From assembly GCA_035048485.1 (NCBI GenBank), contig CM068582.1:17115269-17179268 (forward strand): a stretch of DNA of 64,000 nt, written 5' to 3'. Numbering within the stretch: position 1 is the stretch's first letter; each line of letters begins with the position of its first letter. The DNA comes from Pteria penguin (lineage: Eukaryota; Mollusca; Bivalvia; Pterioida; Pteriidae). The position numbers and the translations under genes are program-made. Under the pieces are notes generated by a model. The model did not search any database and was not told where the DNA came from. It saw only the letters and a list, made by a program, of their open reading frames with translations. Positions 21,687 through 32,880 of the stretch are shown here, piece after piece.

Positions 21687-22212
21687 TACCAAGGCATGTT
21701 TATCTAACAAAATCTCATCGGATATCGGCACATTGCCAGTTTGAAATTTAAATTTTGAAAAATCTGAATTCCCCGCATGAGATCATTGGTTTATTTTGCA
21801 AATTAAAGATACATGTATATCTTTACTCTGGTCCTAAATGAAAATCAAATTATGAATTTATTCTCCATTAGGACACATTATCTTCTATATGTCGAGCAAA
21901 TGCAGATATAAAAACATAATTTTGATAAAATTACATTTAAGAAGCGCCAAAAATTACATTTTTGATTTCCTTTGTAGAGATAATATGAAGTTACATTCAG
22001 ACTTCATTTAACAATTATTGGATCTAGAGAATGGACGTAAAAATTATCGGGGAAAGTAACCAAGAGATCCCTATAAGTTTTGCGAGAAGTATCATTGACG
22101 ATTTTTATCTTGTTTTTATCTTGGAAAACTCTTTTCAGTATTTGCATAAGGATCATACGATGCCGCGTACCTACATATATATTTACATATAAGCCTCTCT
22201 TACATACATGTA
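21687..22212. other. No recognisable feature
   Basis: AT-rich; nothing identified. Confidence 0.5.
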
Positions 22213-22835
22213 GCTGTTGGTGTTATGCACCCGTAATCGAAGATTTGGGATATGTAGTTTTTGTCCTGTCCGTTAGTTTGTCTGTCTGTTTGTCCGCAAA
22301 ACTTGGACCTTACCCATAACATTTGAATGGTATGTGACAGAGCTTCCATCTTTCATACGAGGAGTCTTCGGTATAATTAGTATATTTGAACATTGTCTTC
22401 TTTGAAAATCTTAGATCTTGTTCATCACTTTTGATTTGTAAGTGATAGGGTGTTCATCATGTGTATTCCTTGTAGCAAGACCTCACCACTGATATCAACA
22501 ATGTTTACCTTGTGACTCTGACTTTGGCATATCTGACATAATTTATTTTTAAAGACTGAAACCTTGGTCAGAACTTTCGAACGGTAAGCGATATGGATTT
22601 CATATTTCACACGTGTATTCTTTGTGTCAATACCTTTTACTGGTACCAACATTTTGACCTCGTGACCTTAACTTTCCCGTTTGACATGATTCTGCAAAAC
22701 TTTAACCTTGACCATAACTTTTGAGTAGTAAATGAAAGAACTTTCATATTTCCATGAGTATTCCTAATGGCATGCGCTTATAGTTGGTTCCAAAATTTTG
22801 ACCTTGACCTTGTAGTTTCACCTAATTTAGAATAA
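22213..22835 (+). mobile_element. Degenerate tandem repeat element, ~150-bp units (about 4)
   Basis: A decayed terminal hairpin (TTATGCACCCGTAATCGAAG, ATTTGGGATATGTAG) precedes about four degenerate copies of a ~150-bp unit. Each has a CAAAACTT-like start, CATAACTTTTGA or a variant, GGTAAGCGATA, CATATTTCACACGTGTATTC and CCAACATTTTGACCTCGTGA. Its right side is interrupted by the inverted-repeat element at 22,846. The architecture resembles the 14,648 element but with a different core repeat. Confidence 0.65.
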
Positions 22836-22845
22836 CAGCTTGTTA

Positions 22846-23165
22846 GAAAAGACACCAACAAACGAAAATCCGAACGGCACAACTCGCAGACAGTTTGCTC
22901 GCCAGTCGCCATGTTGATACAACATCGACAGGGTGTAAAATGACAAGATTGCGAAGATCGTGATGAAAAGGATTATAAAAGCCATTAAAATGGAATAAAG
23001 ATTTGATGTTAATTTTGTTTTAGTCATACATTGAACTACTGCTCTCTAGCGTCATTCGAGCAAGCACGGTAAAGTCCTATTATACAAATAAATCTGTAAC
23101 AGATTGCTGGCGAGCAAACTGTCCGCGAGTTGTGTCGTTCGAATTTGCGTTTGTTGGCGCTTTTA
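22846..23165. mobile_element. Inverted-repeat (MITE-like) element, ~320 bp
   Basis: CAACAAACGAAAATCCGAAC, CACAACTCGC and ACAGTTTGCTCGCCAG at the left are mirrored by CTGGCGAGCAAACTGT, GCGAGTTGTG and CGAATTTGCGTTTGTTG at the right. Arms of about 60 bp are roughly 85% complementary. It appears inserted into or beside the tandem element ending at 22,835. Confidence 0.7.
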
Positions 23166-24042
23166 AACATGCTTAAATGAAATTTTGAGGACAGATATCA
23201 AAAGGTTAGACACTATTTTACATGTTGGCACTTTATTTTCCTCTGATTATCATCAGAACTTGAAGGAAATACTGGTTGAAACGGCTGCATTATGACCGTC
23301 GTTTTTTACTTTAGGGGAAAGGGGAACGAGACGATATACAAAGGAAAAAAAGGGGGGGGGGGCGTAGTCTTAATGTAACACAGTGCCTGTGATTTGTAAA
23401 GGGTGAATAATGCGACGATGTAATGACTATTTTGATTGGTTTATTATATGAAGCATGATAAACAGTAGTCGATAACGTAAAGTAAAGTATTGTATATGTT
23501 AATCGAAGGCTCAGATTTCAATACAGGCGTACGCTTTAATTGTCTCAATAATTCATGGATTTCATTGATGAAATAATAAATATAATGCAGGGTATATGTT
23601 ACATGAAGATTTGGAATTGGAAACATTATCAATTTAATTGTGTTTGATTTCGTAATTTGATGGGATAGATTGTTGAATTTTCATTATCGATGATCTTATT
23701 GCATGATATCAATAACATGGAATTGGAATGTTTTGCTTGATTTTATATATTTGCTAATGGTTTGCTTTATATTCTATTTTATAGTTTGTCAATGATATTC
23801 GTGAAAATGATGAACGCGAAGATTGGTTTTTGTAAAAATTGAAATTAAATCTGAGCGCTTCGCCTTTTATTTCAAAACATGTGTTGTTTTATTTTCTAAA
23901 TGATTGATGTTCGTTTGAATGAAACGAATTTAGAACATAAATGCAATGCCGTTATATATATATTCTTACATTAGAATAAAATTTTGGTTGGAGAAAAAGA
24001 AAAGAGCTACCGCCTTGCCGCAATAGCGACTTACACAGCTAC
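23166..24042. other. No gene; short G-run
   Basis: AT-rich, with a G-run at about 23,353-23,362. Possible pol III-type T-runs for the tRNA-like gene (minus strand) lie near 24,000. Confidence 0.45.
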
Positions 24043-24114
24043 TGCCGTGACCTGGATTCGAAGCAGGATTGTCGCGGCCACAACGCGAAGTACTAACCAC
24101 TATACGATCACGGC
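24043..24114 (-). tRNA. tRNA-His (GTG)-like gene or pseudogene
   Basis: The reverse complement starts GCCGTGA and ends TCACGGC plus A, forming a perfect 7-bp acceptor stem. The D-arm region TCGTATAGTGGTTAGTAC is canonical. The anticodon stem TCGCG/CGCGA is fully paired around TTGTGGC, giving anticodon GTG. The T-arm reads CCTGC-TTCGAAT-CCAGG: four pairs form, but position 53 is C instead of the near-universal G, giving a C-C clash and a box B mismatch. A T-rich stretch lies about 40 nt downstream. The remaining stems are intact, so it is either a weakened gene, a recent pseudogene or a tRNA-derived SINE head. Confidence 0.6.
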
Positions 24115-24302
24115 GCATTAGGCGGATGCGTCACAACTCGTATAATCTATTGTTTAAAGTTACGGTCTTCCTGACCTCTCCAGATTTGTCTTATTATACA
24201 GTTGAAATTTCAAATGATATGTTTTGTGTCGCTTTCAACAATTGTTCAGTGATATCGCGACATGGATGCAGAAGGTAACCAAACTCTAAAACATAGTGGC
24301 AT

Positions 24303-24388
24303 AATCCGGGAATCGAACCTGCAAGCCAAGCGCTTAACCACTACACCAAGTGGTTAAGTGCTTGGCATGCAGGTTCGATTCCTGGATT
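24303..24388. repeat. Fold-back pair of tRNA-like sequences
   Basis: A minus-strand tRNA-like 40-mer (24,303-24,342) faces its own plus-strand copy (24,349-24,388), with three mismatches and a 6-base centre. Each arm contains a box A-like TGGTTAAG...TTGG and box B GGTTCGATTCC. The (TA)n tract follows the plus copy directly. Palindromic duplication of a SINE head or tRNA pseudogene is likely. Confidence 0.75.
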
Positions 24389-24810
<422 letters not shown>

Positions 24811-25332
24811 AAATAGAGGACAAAACATCAACACGTTATAAATAGAGGACAAAATATCAAAACGTTATAAAAAGAGGACAAAACATCAACACGTTATAAA
24901 TAGAGGACAAAATATCAAAACGTTATTAATAGAGGACAAAATATCAACACGTTATAAATAGAGGACAGAATAGCAAAACGTTATAAATAGAGGACAAAAC
25001 ATCAACACGTTATAAATAGAGGACAAAATATCAAAACGTTATAAATAGAGGACAAAACATCAACACGTTATAAATAGAGGGCAAAACATCAACACGTTAT
25101 AAATAGAGGACAAAATATCAAAACGTTATAAATGGAGGACAAAACATCAACACGTTATAAGTAGAGGACAAAATATCAAAACGTTATAAATAGAGGACAA
25201 AACATCAACACGTTATAAATAGAGGACAAAATATCAAAACGTTATAAATAGAGGACAAAATATCAACACGTTATAAATAGAGGACAAAACATCAACACGT
25301 TATAAATAGAGGACTAAACATCAACACGTTAT
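24811..25332 (+). repeat. 29-bp minisatellite, 18 copies, two alternating variants
   Basis: The unit is AAATAGAGGACAAAA followed by CATCAACACGTTAT (type A) or TATCAAAACGTTAT (type B). Exactly 18 units fill 522 bp. The order is largely A-B alternating (A B A B x B' A B A A B A B A B x A A, where x is a hybrid TATCAACAC). This suggests amplification as a 58-bp dimer. Non-coding. Confidence 0.95.
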
Positions 25333-26154
25333 AATACATTTCAAAGTAAACCTGATTATCTACAAAGAATATTTTCGACCTAATAATGACTTTTTATTTC
25401 AAGTCTGACATACATAATTTGAATTACATTTGTATTTCGGTAGAACGAAAATAAATGTGGATGAGAAAACTACGGGATAATTAACATCACTCTTGTATTG
25501 CAACTAGTCTTTAAACTGACAGAACTTTCAGTCCAATTTTTGAGAAATGTCGAAAACGCTTTCATTACGATTTTAAAAGAATACCCACGTATTACACGAA
25601 CAACCAAAGGCGAAATTCATTTGTATGAATATGTTTGTTTTAATAAATACTGGCCATTGCTCAGCAAAAACTTACACAGAACAATATATAGTACAACATT
25701 AACAAACACATTCTGTGTGGAGTGTGCACATCTATCATGTGTGTTTAATATCACGTTTTAAACATTCTGAAGAATGTTGTTATTTGTGCGATACAACACG
25801 AGAAAAGTGTATTTTCTGGCCATTTTGCCACGTCATAACCTTCGTGTTTAACATCAGATTCATCTCTGTTTACTATAGTGTACAGTAATTTGACATATAT
25901 TGATAGATTAATCCTGCTATATTTTTCTTTCTTTTTATCACCTTGCAAGCACCCCGAAGTAACTGTAACTTCGCGTAAATACTACTTTTAAAGTTTGAGT
26001 CACTTTCTAGCCACTGCTTCAATAACTCAACTTTTATTCGTATTCCACATGATGTTATGAAAATGATTTTTGTTCTGCATAAAACGAAGGATGTTTGTTG
26101 TTTAATTTTATTCAAAACAATATTTGATTGCAAAGATTTCGTACGGGCATTATT
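25333..26154. other. No recognisable feature
   Basis: AT-rich. Short frames of 65-104 residues on either strand show no recognisable domain. Confidence 0.5.
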
Positions 26155-26344
26155 CAGTGGCGGATCAAGGATTTCCGAAAATTCCACATGAGAAAGTCAA
26201 GTATTAGCCAAAATACTCAGCCTTTTTAGGTGACAAATCTTGAATTTTACACATATTGTTTGAGTGTTTTCAACTTTATGATCTATATGTGCCTGGAATA
26301 TTTGTGGCGAAAAAAGGGGGTAATCCCCTCTAAATCCGCCACTG
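26155..26344. mobile_element. MITE with CAGTGGCGGAT terminal inverted repeats, 190 bp
   Basis: The left end CAGTGGCGGATCAAGG is mirrored by the right end CCTCTAAATCCGCCACTG. CATTAT before the left end and CATTAC after the right end could be a target duplication if the element includes one more base per side. It is the best-preserved member of the family also seen at 1,136 and 4,778. Confidence 0.7.
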
Positions 26345-26427
26345 ACATTACCTCTGTCGGACCAGTGGCAGTTTATAACGCTTGGGTGTTTTGTATTGAT
26401 ATTAAATCACATACAGATTAATTTAAA

Positions 26428-26620
26428 ATTGATTGATTATTGTTTTACGTCAGTCCACGATTATTTCGCGTATATGGTGACGGCATCTGCCTGATGCATT
26501 GCATAGAAATTTCTACCTTTTCGACGGACCCACCCGAAGCAATGAAGGATCACGGGACTTCGGTTTTTAACCTCTTATCCGAAAGCAGAACACCGGTGTG
26601 CCCATGGCGGGAGTCGAACC
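26428..26620 (-). mobile_element. tRNA-derived SINE, truncated head
   Basis: On the minus strand it starts within box B (GGTTCGACTCC), so box A is missing. It continues through the conserved body (CGGTGTTCTGCTTTCGGAT, then CACCATATACGCGAAATAATC) to an AATCAATCAAT tail. It is the same family as 17,997 and 27,868, with 5' truncation or loss. Confidence 0.8.
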
Positions 26621-26684
26621 TAATAAGAAAGAAAGAACCAAAATTATGTACAAATGTATTGTGTAGAAAACGTAAAAGAAACAA

Positions 26685-26760
26685 GAATGATGGTAAGTGA
26701 CAAGGAATAGAATGATGGTAAGTGACAAGGAATAGAATGATGAAAGAGACAAGGAGTAGA
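26685..26760 (+). repeat. 25-bp tandem repeat, 3 copies
   Basis: GAATGATGGTAAGTGACAAG plus GAATA occurs twice exactly and a third time with changes. Confidence 0.85.
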
Positions 26761-27006
26761 ATGCAAATATAATAATGATAATATAATAATAAATAAAATA
26801 TATATATTGTCAAGTACAAAAAATGCAAAGAAAAGCATTGAAATCTCTTAATATCTCAAAAATGGAAAATCGAGATAAATTTATGATGTGTCAATGAGTA
26901 TAACTAGTAAGGTAAGCGCACAGGTATAAAATGTAACATTCGATAGAAAAGCAAGTTAAGTTTTCCATATATACAGTTTAAGCAGTGTTTACAAATGCAT
27001 CGTTAG

Positions 27007-27660
27007 GTAAATGGAGAACCAGTTTACAAATATCTAGGTATATATGAAACTTGTTTCAGTACAAAATTTCTATAACCATGGATTGTATGTATAGTCAAAA
27101 GCTGTTCAGCAGAACAGCACTGAATACAAATGCATCCGTATGATAAATGAAGAACAAGATTAAAGATATTTTAGAATATGGAATTGAAATATGGGGTGAC
27201 TGTTTAAAGGGGGTGAAGAAAAATAAGGAAAAGTACAGTTACACGCTGCTAGACTTGTTACCGGCATACTAATATTTACTTACAAAGAATTCTCTGTTTT
27301 TGACGGGTTGGGAGAAATTAAAAGATAAAAGAGAAAAAAGAAAGTTTATTATAGAAATGCCACTGCATGTAAATACTTTTAACAAACCTACAGGATAATC
27401 GACAATAAAACCTTCGTAGTATTACTGCCTTTTGATATTCCCAATTATAGACTAGACATTACTTGTAACTCCTTCTGTCCCTCAACCGTATGTAACTGGA
27501 ATGAACCTCATCCCAATATTAGAAATATTCAATCATTTAGCCAATCAGTGGTGAAATCCCAAAGAGACTCGGTTTTTCTTGCCAAGTTACTTTTTCATTG
27601 ACGATGGGAAGCTGAATATTCTTCAAACCCGCATGAGATGTTTCAGTAGTAGCTTAATTC
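27007..27660 (+). pseudogene. Decayed LINE ORF2 C-terminal fragment (second LINE family)
   Basis: Broken frames encode pieces typical of the region after the reverse transcriptase in jockey/CR1-side LINEs. There is VNGEPVYKYLGIYET at 27,007. EYGIEIWGDCLKG, followed by LQLHAARLVTGILIFT, lies at about 27,178-27,290. Later come NKTFVVLLPFDIPNYRL and SFCPSTVCNWNE with NIRNIQSF. A final LQTRMRCFSSSL lies at about 27,621. Multiple frameshifts and stops separate them. The order and motifs match family memory (the HAAR.VTG and SF.PST..WN signatures). It is clearly different from the LINE at 8,886. No intact reverse transcriptase is present. Confidence 0.7.
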
Positions 27661-27833
27661 TGATTCAATGAAGATGCATACAATTATTTATTTATTTAGT
27701 TAGTTAGTTTTTCACCTCTTACGTTAGAAAAAAAAATCATTTTTGGAGATTTATATCTGCGTGGTAAAGATAACGAGGAAATAAGGATATTTATGAAGGA
27801 CTCTAAAAGAGTCGCCCTCTCTTCCCCCCCCCC

Positions 27834-27852
27834 TTCTCTCTCTCTCTCTCTC
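27834..27852. repeat. (CT)n microsatellite after a C-run
   Basis: A C-run (about 27,824-27,833) is followed by roughly nine CT units. Confidence 0.9.
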
Positions 27853-27867
27853 TTTTATTTTGTATTG

Positions 27868-28143
27868 ATGATTGATTGATTATCGTTTTACGTCACTCCA
27901 CGATTATTTCACGTATATGGTGACGGCAACTTCCTGATGCATTGCATACAAATTTAGACCATTGCAACGGACCCATCCGAAGCAGTGAGAAATCTTTTAC
28001 GTGCCACGCCTACCGTGACAAGGGACCTCCGCTTTTATTGTCTCATCCGAAAGACAGAACACTGGTGTGCCCACGGCGGAGTCGAACCCGGGACATCTCG
28101 ATCAGGAGCCGAGCACTTTATCCACTAGGCCACACTGGCTTTG
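27868..28143 (-). mobile_element. tRNA-derived SINE, complete
   Basis: On the minus strand, box A TGGCCTAGTGG is at 28,122-28,132 and box B GGTTCGACTCC at 28,078-28,088. The conserved body and an AATCAATCAATCAT tail follow. TTTTGTATTG (27,858-27,867) and TTTTGTGTTG (28,144-28,153) flank it as a likely 10-bp target duplication with one mismatch. This is the best full-length copy of the family in the window. Confidence 0.85.
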
Positions 28144-28389
28144 TTTTGTGTTGTATATGTATATAATTTCGCGATTATGACATTGTTACATCATGTAAGG
28201 AGAGGGTGTTCGTAATGTTCTTCTAAATGTGTAGATCTGAAAGACTTTCATGACCCTATAGAGTGTTCATGTTCATCTTCCGAGTTTAGATAAAATCCAT
28301 GTGGTCATGTTGTGACAGGTGATCTTCATATTGTACGCAATGAAAAACTTGGAGATCTTTTTAAGTAAAGGATAAAATATACAACTGAG

Positions 28390-28665
28390 AGCGCATCTCC
28401 TGCTTCATACCCAAGTGACCTCTCTCTATGACAAACGTGACGATTTCAATTTCATTATTACCAACTTCCCTTTTCTGAGAAGCAACATACCTTCCTCTCC
28501 CGCATATGGCGTCTTCATTTCACAACTTATACGCTTTGCCAGGGCATGCTCTGAATACGAAAATTTCGTCCTGAGAGCGAGGCTTCTTGTTACGAAATTA
28601 CTATCACAAAAGATATACTGAGAAATGTTTCAAATTGTCACTGAGGAAATTCTATGGTTGACATA
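28390..28665 (+). pseudogene. Retroelement polyprotein fragment (YDKRDDFNF motif)
   Basis: An open frame from about 28,390 to the stop at 28,619-28,621 reads TSLYDKRDDFNFIITNFPFL, then SNIPSSPAYGVFISQLIRFA, RACSEYENF and RARLLVTKLLSQ. I recall this block as a conserved region downstream of reverse transcriptase in retroelements widespread in lancelets, corals and molluscs; the class name is uncertain. After the stop, a different frame encodes KCFKLSLRKFYG, which would continue the same domain, so a frameshift is present. No ATG opens the frame and no upstream reverse transcriptase is seen, so it is a relic. Confidence 0.65.
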
Positions 28666-30908
28666 GGAATGTAGTGCAATTTCAGGTTCCTCTTTCAAAA
28701 ATGTTAATCGATATTTTGGGACCTAACCATACAAACTAACTATCTTAACTTTTTGGCTATACTTGATTTGACATAATACGTATATATACAGATATTTGTT
28801 CACGTGCATTTCCTACGCCGGAATTTCAGTTAAACAACTTTAATGCCTCGAATAGGAAAATTTGGCTTCGTGTTCTTGTCTACGTTATGTTTTCATACGT
28901 GTATATTTATGAATTTACTTTATCGACTTGAAAAGTTGTTGCAAGACTTTTGTGACGGATGGTTTATGCAACCAGGGGACGCTTACTCCTCCCGGGCATC
29001 TGGTCTCACCTAGATTTTATTGGTGTTCGCATTTGTCTGAATATGACACTATACACGATATTGTCCTTTTATGCCATGGACTTTGAGATAGTTCACCTTC
29101 GGTACTACTTCTAAACAACTTCCGCAATGTAAACTGAAAGATAATTATTTGAAGAATTTAAAGTAGCGTCACAGAAAACAAGAAAAATTTACGGAAGTGC
29201 GTAAAGGCTACGTGGCATCCTATGCTAGGTCCCGAAACAAGATGGCGGAAACCTTAGGAACAGTGAATGTAATATGAGAATAACGTATACAAGAAAAAAG
29301 ACATTATTATGATTTACGCTTTGTGGGAAACATAGAAGTATTTTATGTAATAAAGCATTGTAAATAGAGAACTCACTCCTCATCAACGAACACTTGCTAC
29401 AAAATGAGATTTGATGTAGGGAAGCTGTCTATATGATGGTAGTGATACTTACTTTAAGCCGCTACGTAGCCCCAAAGCACTCCTAAACTGCACGTGTCTA
29501 GGTTAAGGAGAAAACAACGCGGACTTTTTTTTCTAGTATCTTCAATTTTCCCTACCCCAGGAGCCAGTGCGTTGTCCAGGGGATGACGCCATTCTGAATA
29601 TAAGACATAGCATAAATGAGTTTTAATGTCCGTGCGCTCTCTTCTGAAACGGAAAATGAAAAAAACAAATTCATAGAAGTAAAACATAGAAAGAACATAT
29701 ACAAACAAACAAAACATATCAAATTAAAAAAAACCGTGAAAGAAGTTTTCTTAAAAAAAAAAGAATGCGTCAATGAATTTAAGTCACATGCCATTTAATT
29801 TTATCCCAGCGTTAACGCATTGATAAAAGTGTAAAATGTTTTATGATAACATAGAGGGAAAGTCAAATTTTATCCTGCATTACATGGTTCCATCAAAGGT
29901 GGAATTATCAATGGTTGATGCAAACACTTCTCTCTCTCTGGTAATTTCTGCGAAAACTTAAAAGACGAAGAGCGGATCTAAAAAGGTTCAGCAGAGGTGT
30001 AGCGTTAAGAAGAGAACCAGTATCCCACATGAGAGGGAAGTAGTAGAAGTTATAGAAGCTATTGAAATTAGACAAAAGTCAATATAAAATATTGCAGAAT
30101 ATTGGAATGCCATAAGTCACTGTGTGAAGAATTATCGTAAAGGTGCTTATTGTGACACGAAGTATTACTCTGTTATCACCGGCGTTCTGGGTGCCGCCAT
30201 ATTGAATTCTTGGGATTCACCCCTTTGCTCATGTATTCCTACACTAAGAAAAATAGGTCCATGGTTATGTGCATTAAATTTGCAAATATTCATGAATATT
30301 TGATACTGCTGGTATGTTAAGAACTACATATTCATCAAATTATTTAGGAAGATGTATGGAAAGTTTATACCAGAGCTGAACGAGGATTATTTTTGAGACT
30401 TACTGGCATGTAACCTATGTTTTCACTCAGCCGTTGATTACTGCGCACTGATCGCACATTTTCGGACCCTTCCGACTACCCTTGCCAACCACAATAACAA
30501 GATGTTTTTGAGGACGTTATGCCGAAGAATTCATATTTTAATTAATTAAAGTGGAACAACAGAGTGTATAAGTTAAATTTATTCCTTTCCGTATTGCAAA
30601 CATTCTGCGCAAGCTTCACTAGAGCAAGGTGTTAACGTGACCTACATTTGCGACCTACGTTTTTTCAATTTGCATATATAGAGTTACAAGACATGTCGTG
30701 CAATAATCTTTCATTTCAAAAATTCGACGCGTTAAATATCTATAATTTGTTTCACATATAATCGTTAAAATTACAATAAAGACATAAATTTTTACATTTT
30801 ATATGATCTACAACAAAACATTTTATGTACATTGTGATTGTATCTAGTCTCAAGGTTATGAATTTTCAATAAATTTCTTACTGAAAAATTAAAATTAGGG
30901 GATTGATT
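28666..30908. other. 2.2 kb without recognisable genes
   Basis: AT-rich. The overlapping frames at about 29,450-29,800 on both strands are low-complexity (Phe/Lys-rich) and have no domain. No repeat was identified. Confidence 0.45.
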
Positions 30909-31003
30909 GTTTCCGACAGGTATACAGTGGTTATACCGTCAGTTGCGGAGTCAAGAAAACGGTGGTTCCCAACGGTATAACCACAGTATACCTGTCGGAA
31001 AAA
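30909..31003. mobile_element. Short MITE, TTCCGACAGGTATAC termini
   Basis: TTCCGACAGGTATAC and GTGGTTATACCG (30,911-30,938) are mirrored by CGGTATAACCAC and GTATACCTGTCGGAA (30,973-31,000) with one mismatch. The 34-bp centre is unrelated. TTT/AAA-rich flanks extend the pairing slightly. Confidence 0.75.
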
Positions 31004-31640
31004 ATCAAACACAGTACGTTTATTACCATTCTTATTTACAGTAACACAAACATCGTTGCCCCCAAATTCCTCGTTGCCAAGGGACGAATAGCGCCATGTT
31101 AAAAATTCTTCCGAGAAATGATTTGATATTTAGTGCACCGACATAAGAAGTTTCTTCATTTGCATATTCTTAAAATTTTATGATGAAATTATTAATCACA
31201 AATTGATTCATACATGAGTGACTTGACATCGTATCGTAAACAGATGAACAGGCATTTTTGCTGCTTCGCGGCGAGATGAAATAACATGCTAGAAAGCATG
31301 TTGCATGGTGGTACGTCATCATGTCATGTACGTTGTCAGTTTTGTTGGTTCGACTTGATTGTAATGATTTTGCACGTGAATGGTAAAACTTGCAAATCGT
31401 CTTTGATATGAGATTTAAGATGGACGTTAATAGCATTGAACGAAGCTGTTACAGACAGGAGTTTTGATAGTTGGAGTCAGTGGCAATGTGGACAAAGAGT
31501 AGATACAATGTAGTAATAAATTTGAGGACGGTTTATAGTGGCTATACCTTTCTGAACGCTAATGTGTGGACCAATCAGAATTGTCAAAACAAAACAAGTG
31601 AATTAGAATGTCTTTTTTGAAAGCAAGGGGACATTAAATC
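31004..31640. other. No recognisable feature
   Basis: AT-rich; a small hairpin, AACATGCT-AGAA-AGCATGTT, lies at about 31,282. Confidence 0.5.
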
Positions 31641-32880
31641 GCATTCCTCCGTCTGTCAGTCTGTCACAAAAATTTTAACCTGGACTATAACTTTTGATCC
31701 AGTAGGGGTGCGACTTTGAAACTTCACATGTAGATTATTTGTGATGAGACCTTCAATTTGAGATCATTACTATTGACATCTTAGAATTCTTTGAATTCGC
31801 TTGTTTCCTCTTGACATTTATGTATCCTCAGGAACACCCTCATCTGATTAAAACCCCTCCTAATTACAAATATGGATTCACCATGTTTTCTCTGTCTTTG
31901 TACACATCAAATCCACAGCAAATGCTCAGAGCAAGGACAGTTTTAGATTACTGATGATCTTGTGCTATAGGCCTGACATCCGCCGTTTAACCTGTTTGGA
32001 AAACTCGGTTCTGGACAAACTACAAATGCTGCCAGAGCGAACATCTTGGGATATACACTTGATTGCATGCTTTCGATGTTGCATGTGACATAATTTTTCG
32101 GCGTGAGTGACATAGTTAGCCTTTTGGGGTACCTCAAAGTACCAAACTTACACTAACTAATTATTCATCTTGGGATGCAAACTCGAAAACATGTTTCAAG
32201 CTGTACCTGACATACTTTTTGTCCCCCGCTTTTCGTGAAAGTGTGGTGACATAAAATCTCATTAGTAACCTTAGTCATAACATTTTAATCGTAAGATATA
32301 GGGCCTTTTATATAAGGCACGTCTGTGCCTAATTGCAATACATTTGCGTTGGTACCAAAATTTTTATCAAGTGACCTTGACCGTCACCTTTGACCTACTT
32401 CAATATAACCTTTTAACCGTAAGAACGTTGGGCCCTCATTTTTGGCATGTTTGTCTGTAGACATGCACAACCATGACAATGTCACAGATCACTCCACCCT
32501 TACTGATAGAGCCCCGAAAACGGGGGACTACAATTCTCTGAATTTGCATGTTCCGTTTGAGTCATTTTGGTAACCTGTTTGAGGCACGAGTATCTCAGTT
32601 ATGGACAGCACAAGTATCAAACTTGCACCAAAGATTCATCTATGGGATGCACACTAGAGTACCTGGTTAGGTTGCTTCATGTGGCATTTTTTCCACTTGA
32701 GTGATTTTGTTAACCTTTTGGGGGTACCTCAGTTTGCGACAAACTAGTAAATATAACAGACTTCTGATTCGACCGTATGCCAAGTCACCTCGAATAAACA
32801 GTGTGTGAAAATTCCCAAACTTGCGTTAATGGTTCATCTTGGGATGCAGACTTATAATATAACTATTCCCACTTCAATTT
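31641..32880 (+). repeat. Degenerate ~150-bp tandem repeats, two intermixed families
   Basis: One family has CATCTTGGGATGCA, GTGACATAATTTTT-like and CCTTTTGGGGTACCTCA; copies lie near 32,040-32,210, 32,540-32,700 and 32,700-32,870. The other has ATAACATTTTAATCG, GTAAGATATAGGGCC and GTGACCTTGACC. The second family is confined mainly to an insert at 32,216-32,530. Heavily decayed cores of hairpin-ended elements are the likely source. Confidence 0.55.
32216..32530 (+). mobile_element. Hairpin / inverted-end element nested in another tandem array
   Basis: It starts TTTTTGTCCCCCGCTTTT and ends AAAACGGGGGACTACA, so the ends are inverted copies. Between them are about two units of the GTGACCTTGACC repeat. 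On each side the other repeat family continues, so this is an insertion. Its style matches the elements at 14,648, 20,790 and 22,213. Confidence 0.6.

Noticed and set aside
24811..25332. A CRISPR-like array of 29-bp repeats
   Set aside because: Units abut directly with no spacers, so it is a minisatellite.
29450..29798. Phe-rich, membrane-like frames on the minus strand
   Set aside because: Low complexity, overlapped by an opposing frame, with no recognisable domain; chance frames in AT-rich DNA.
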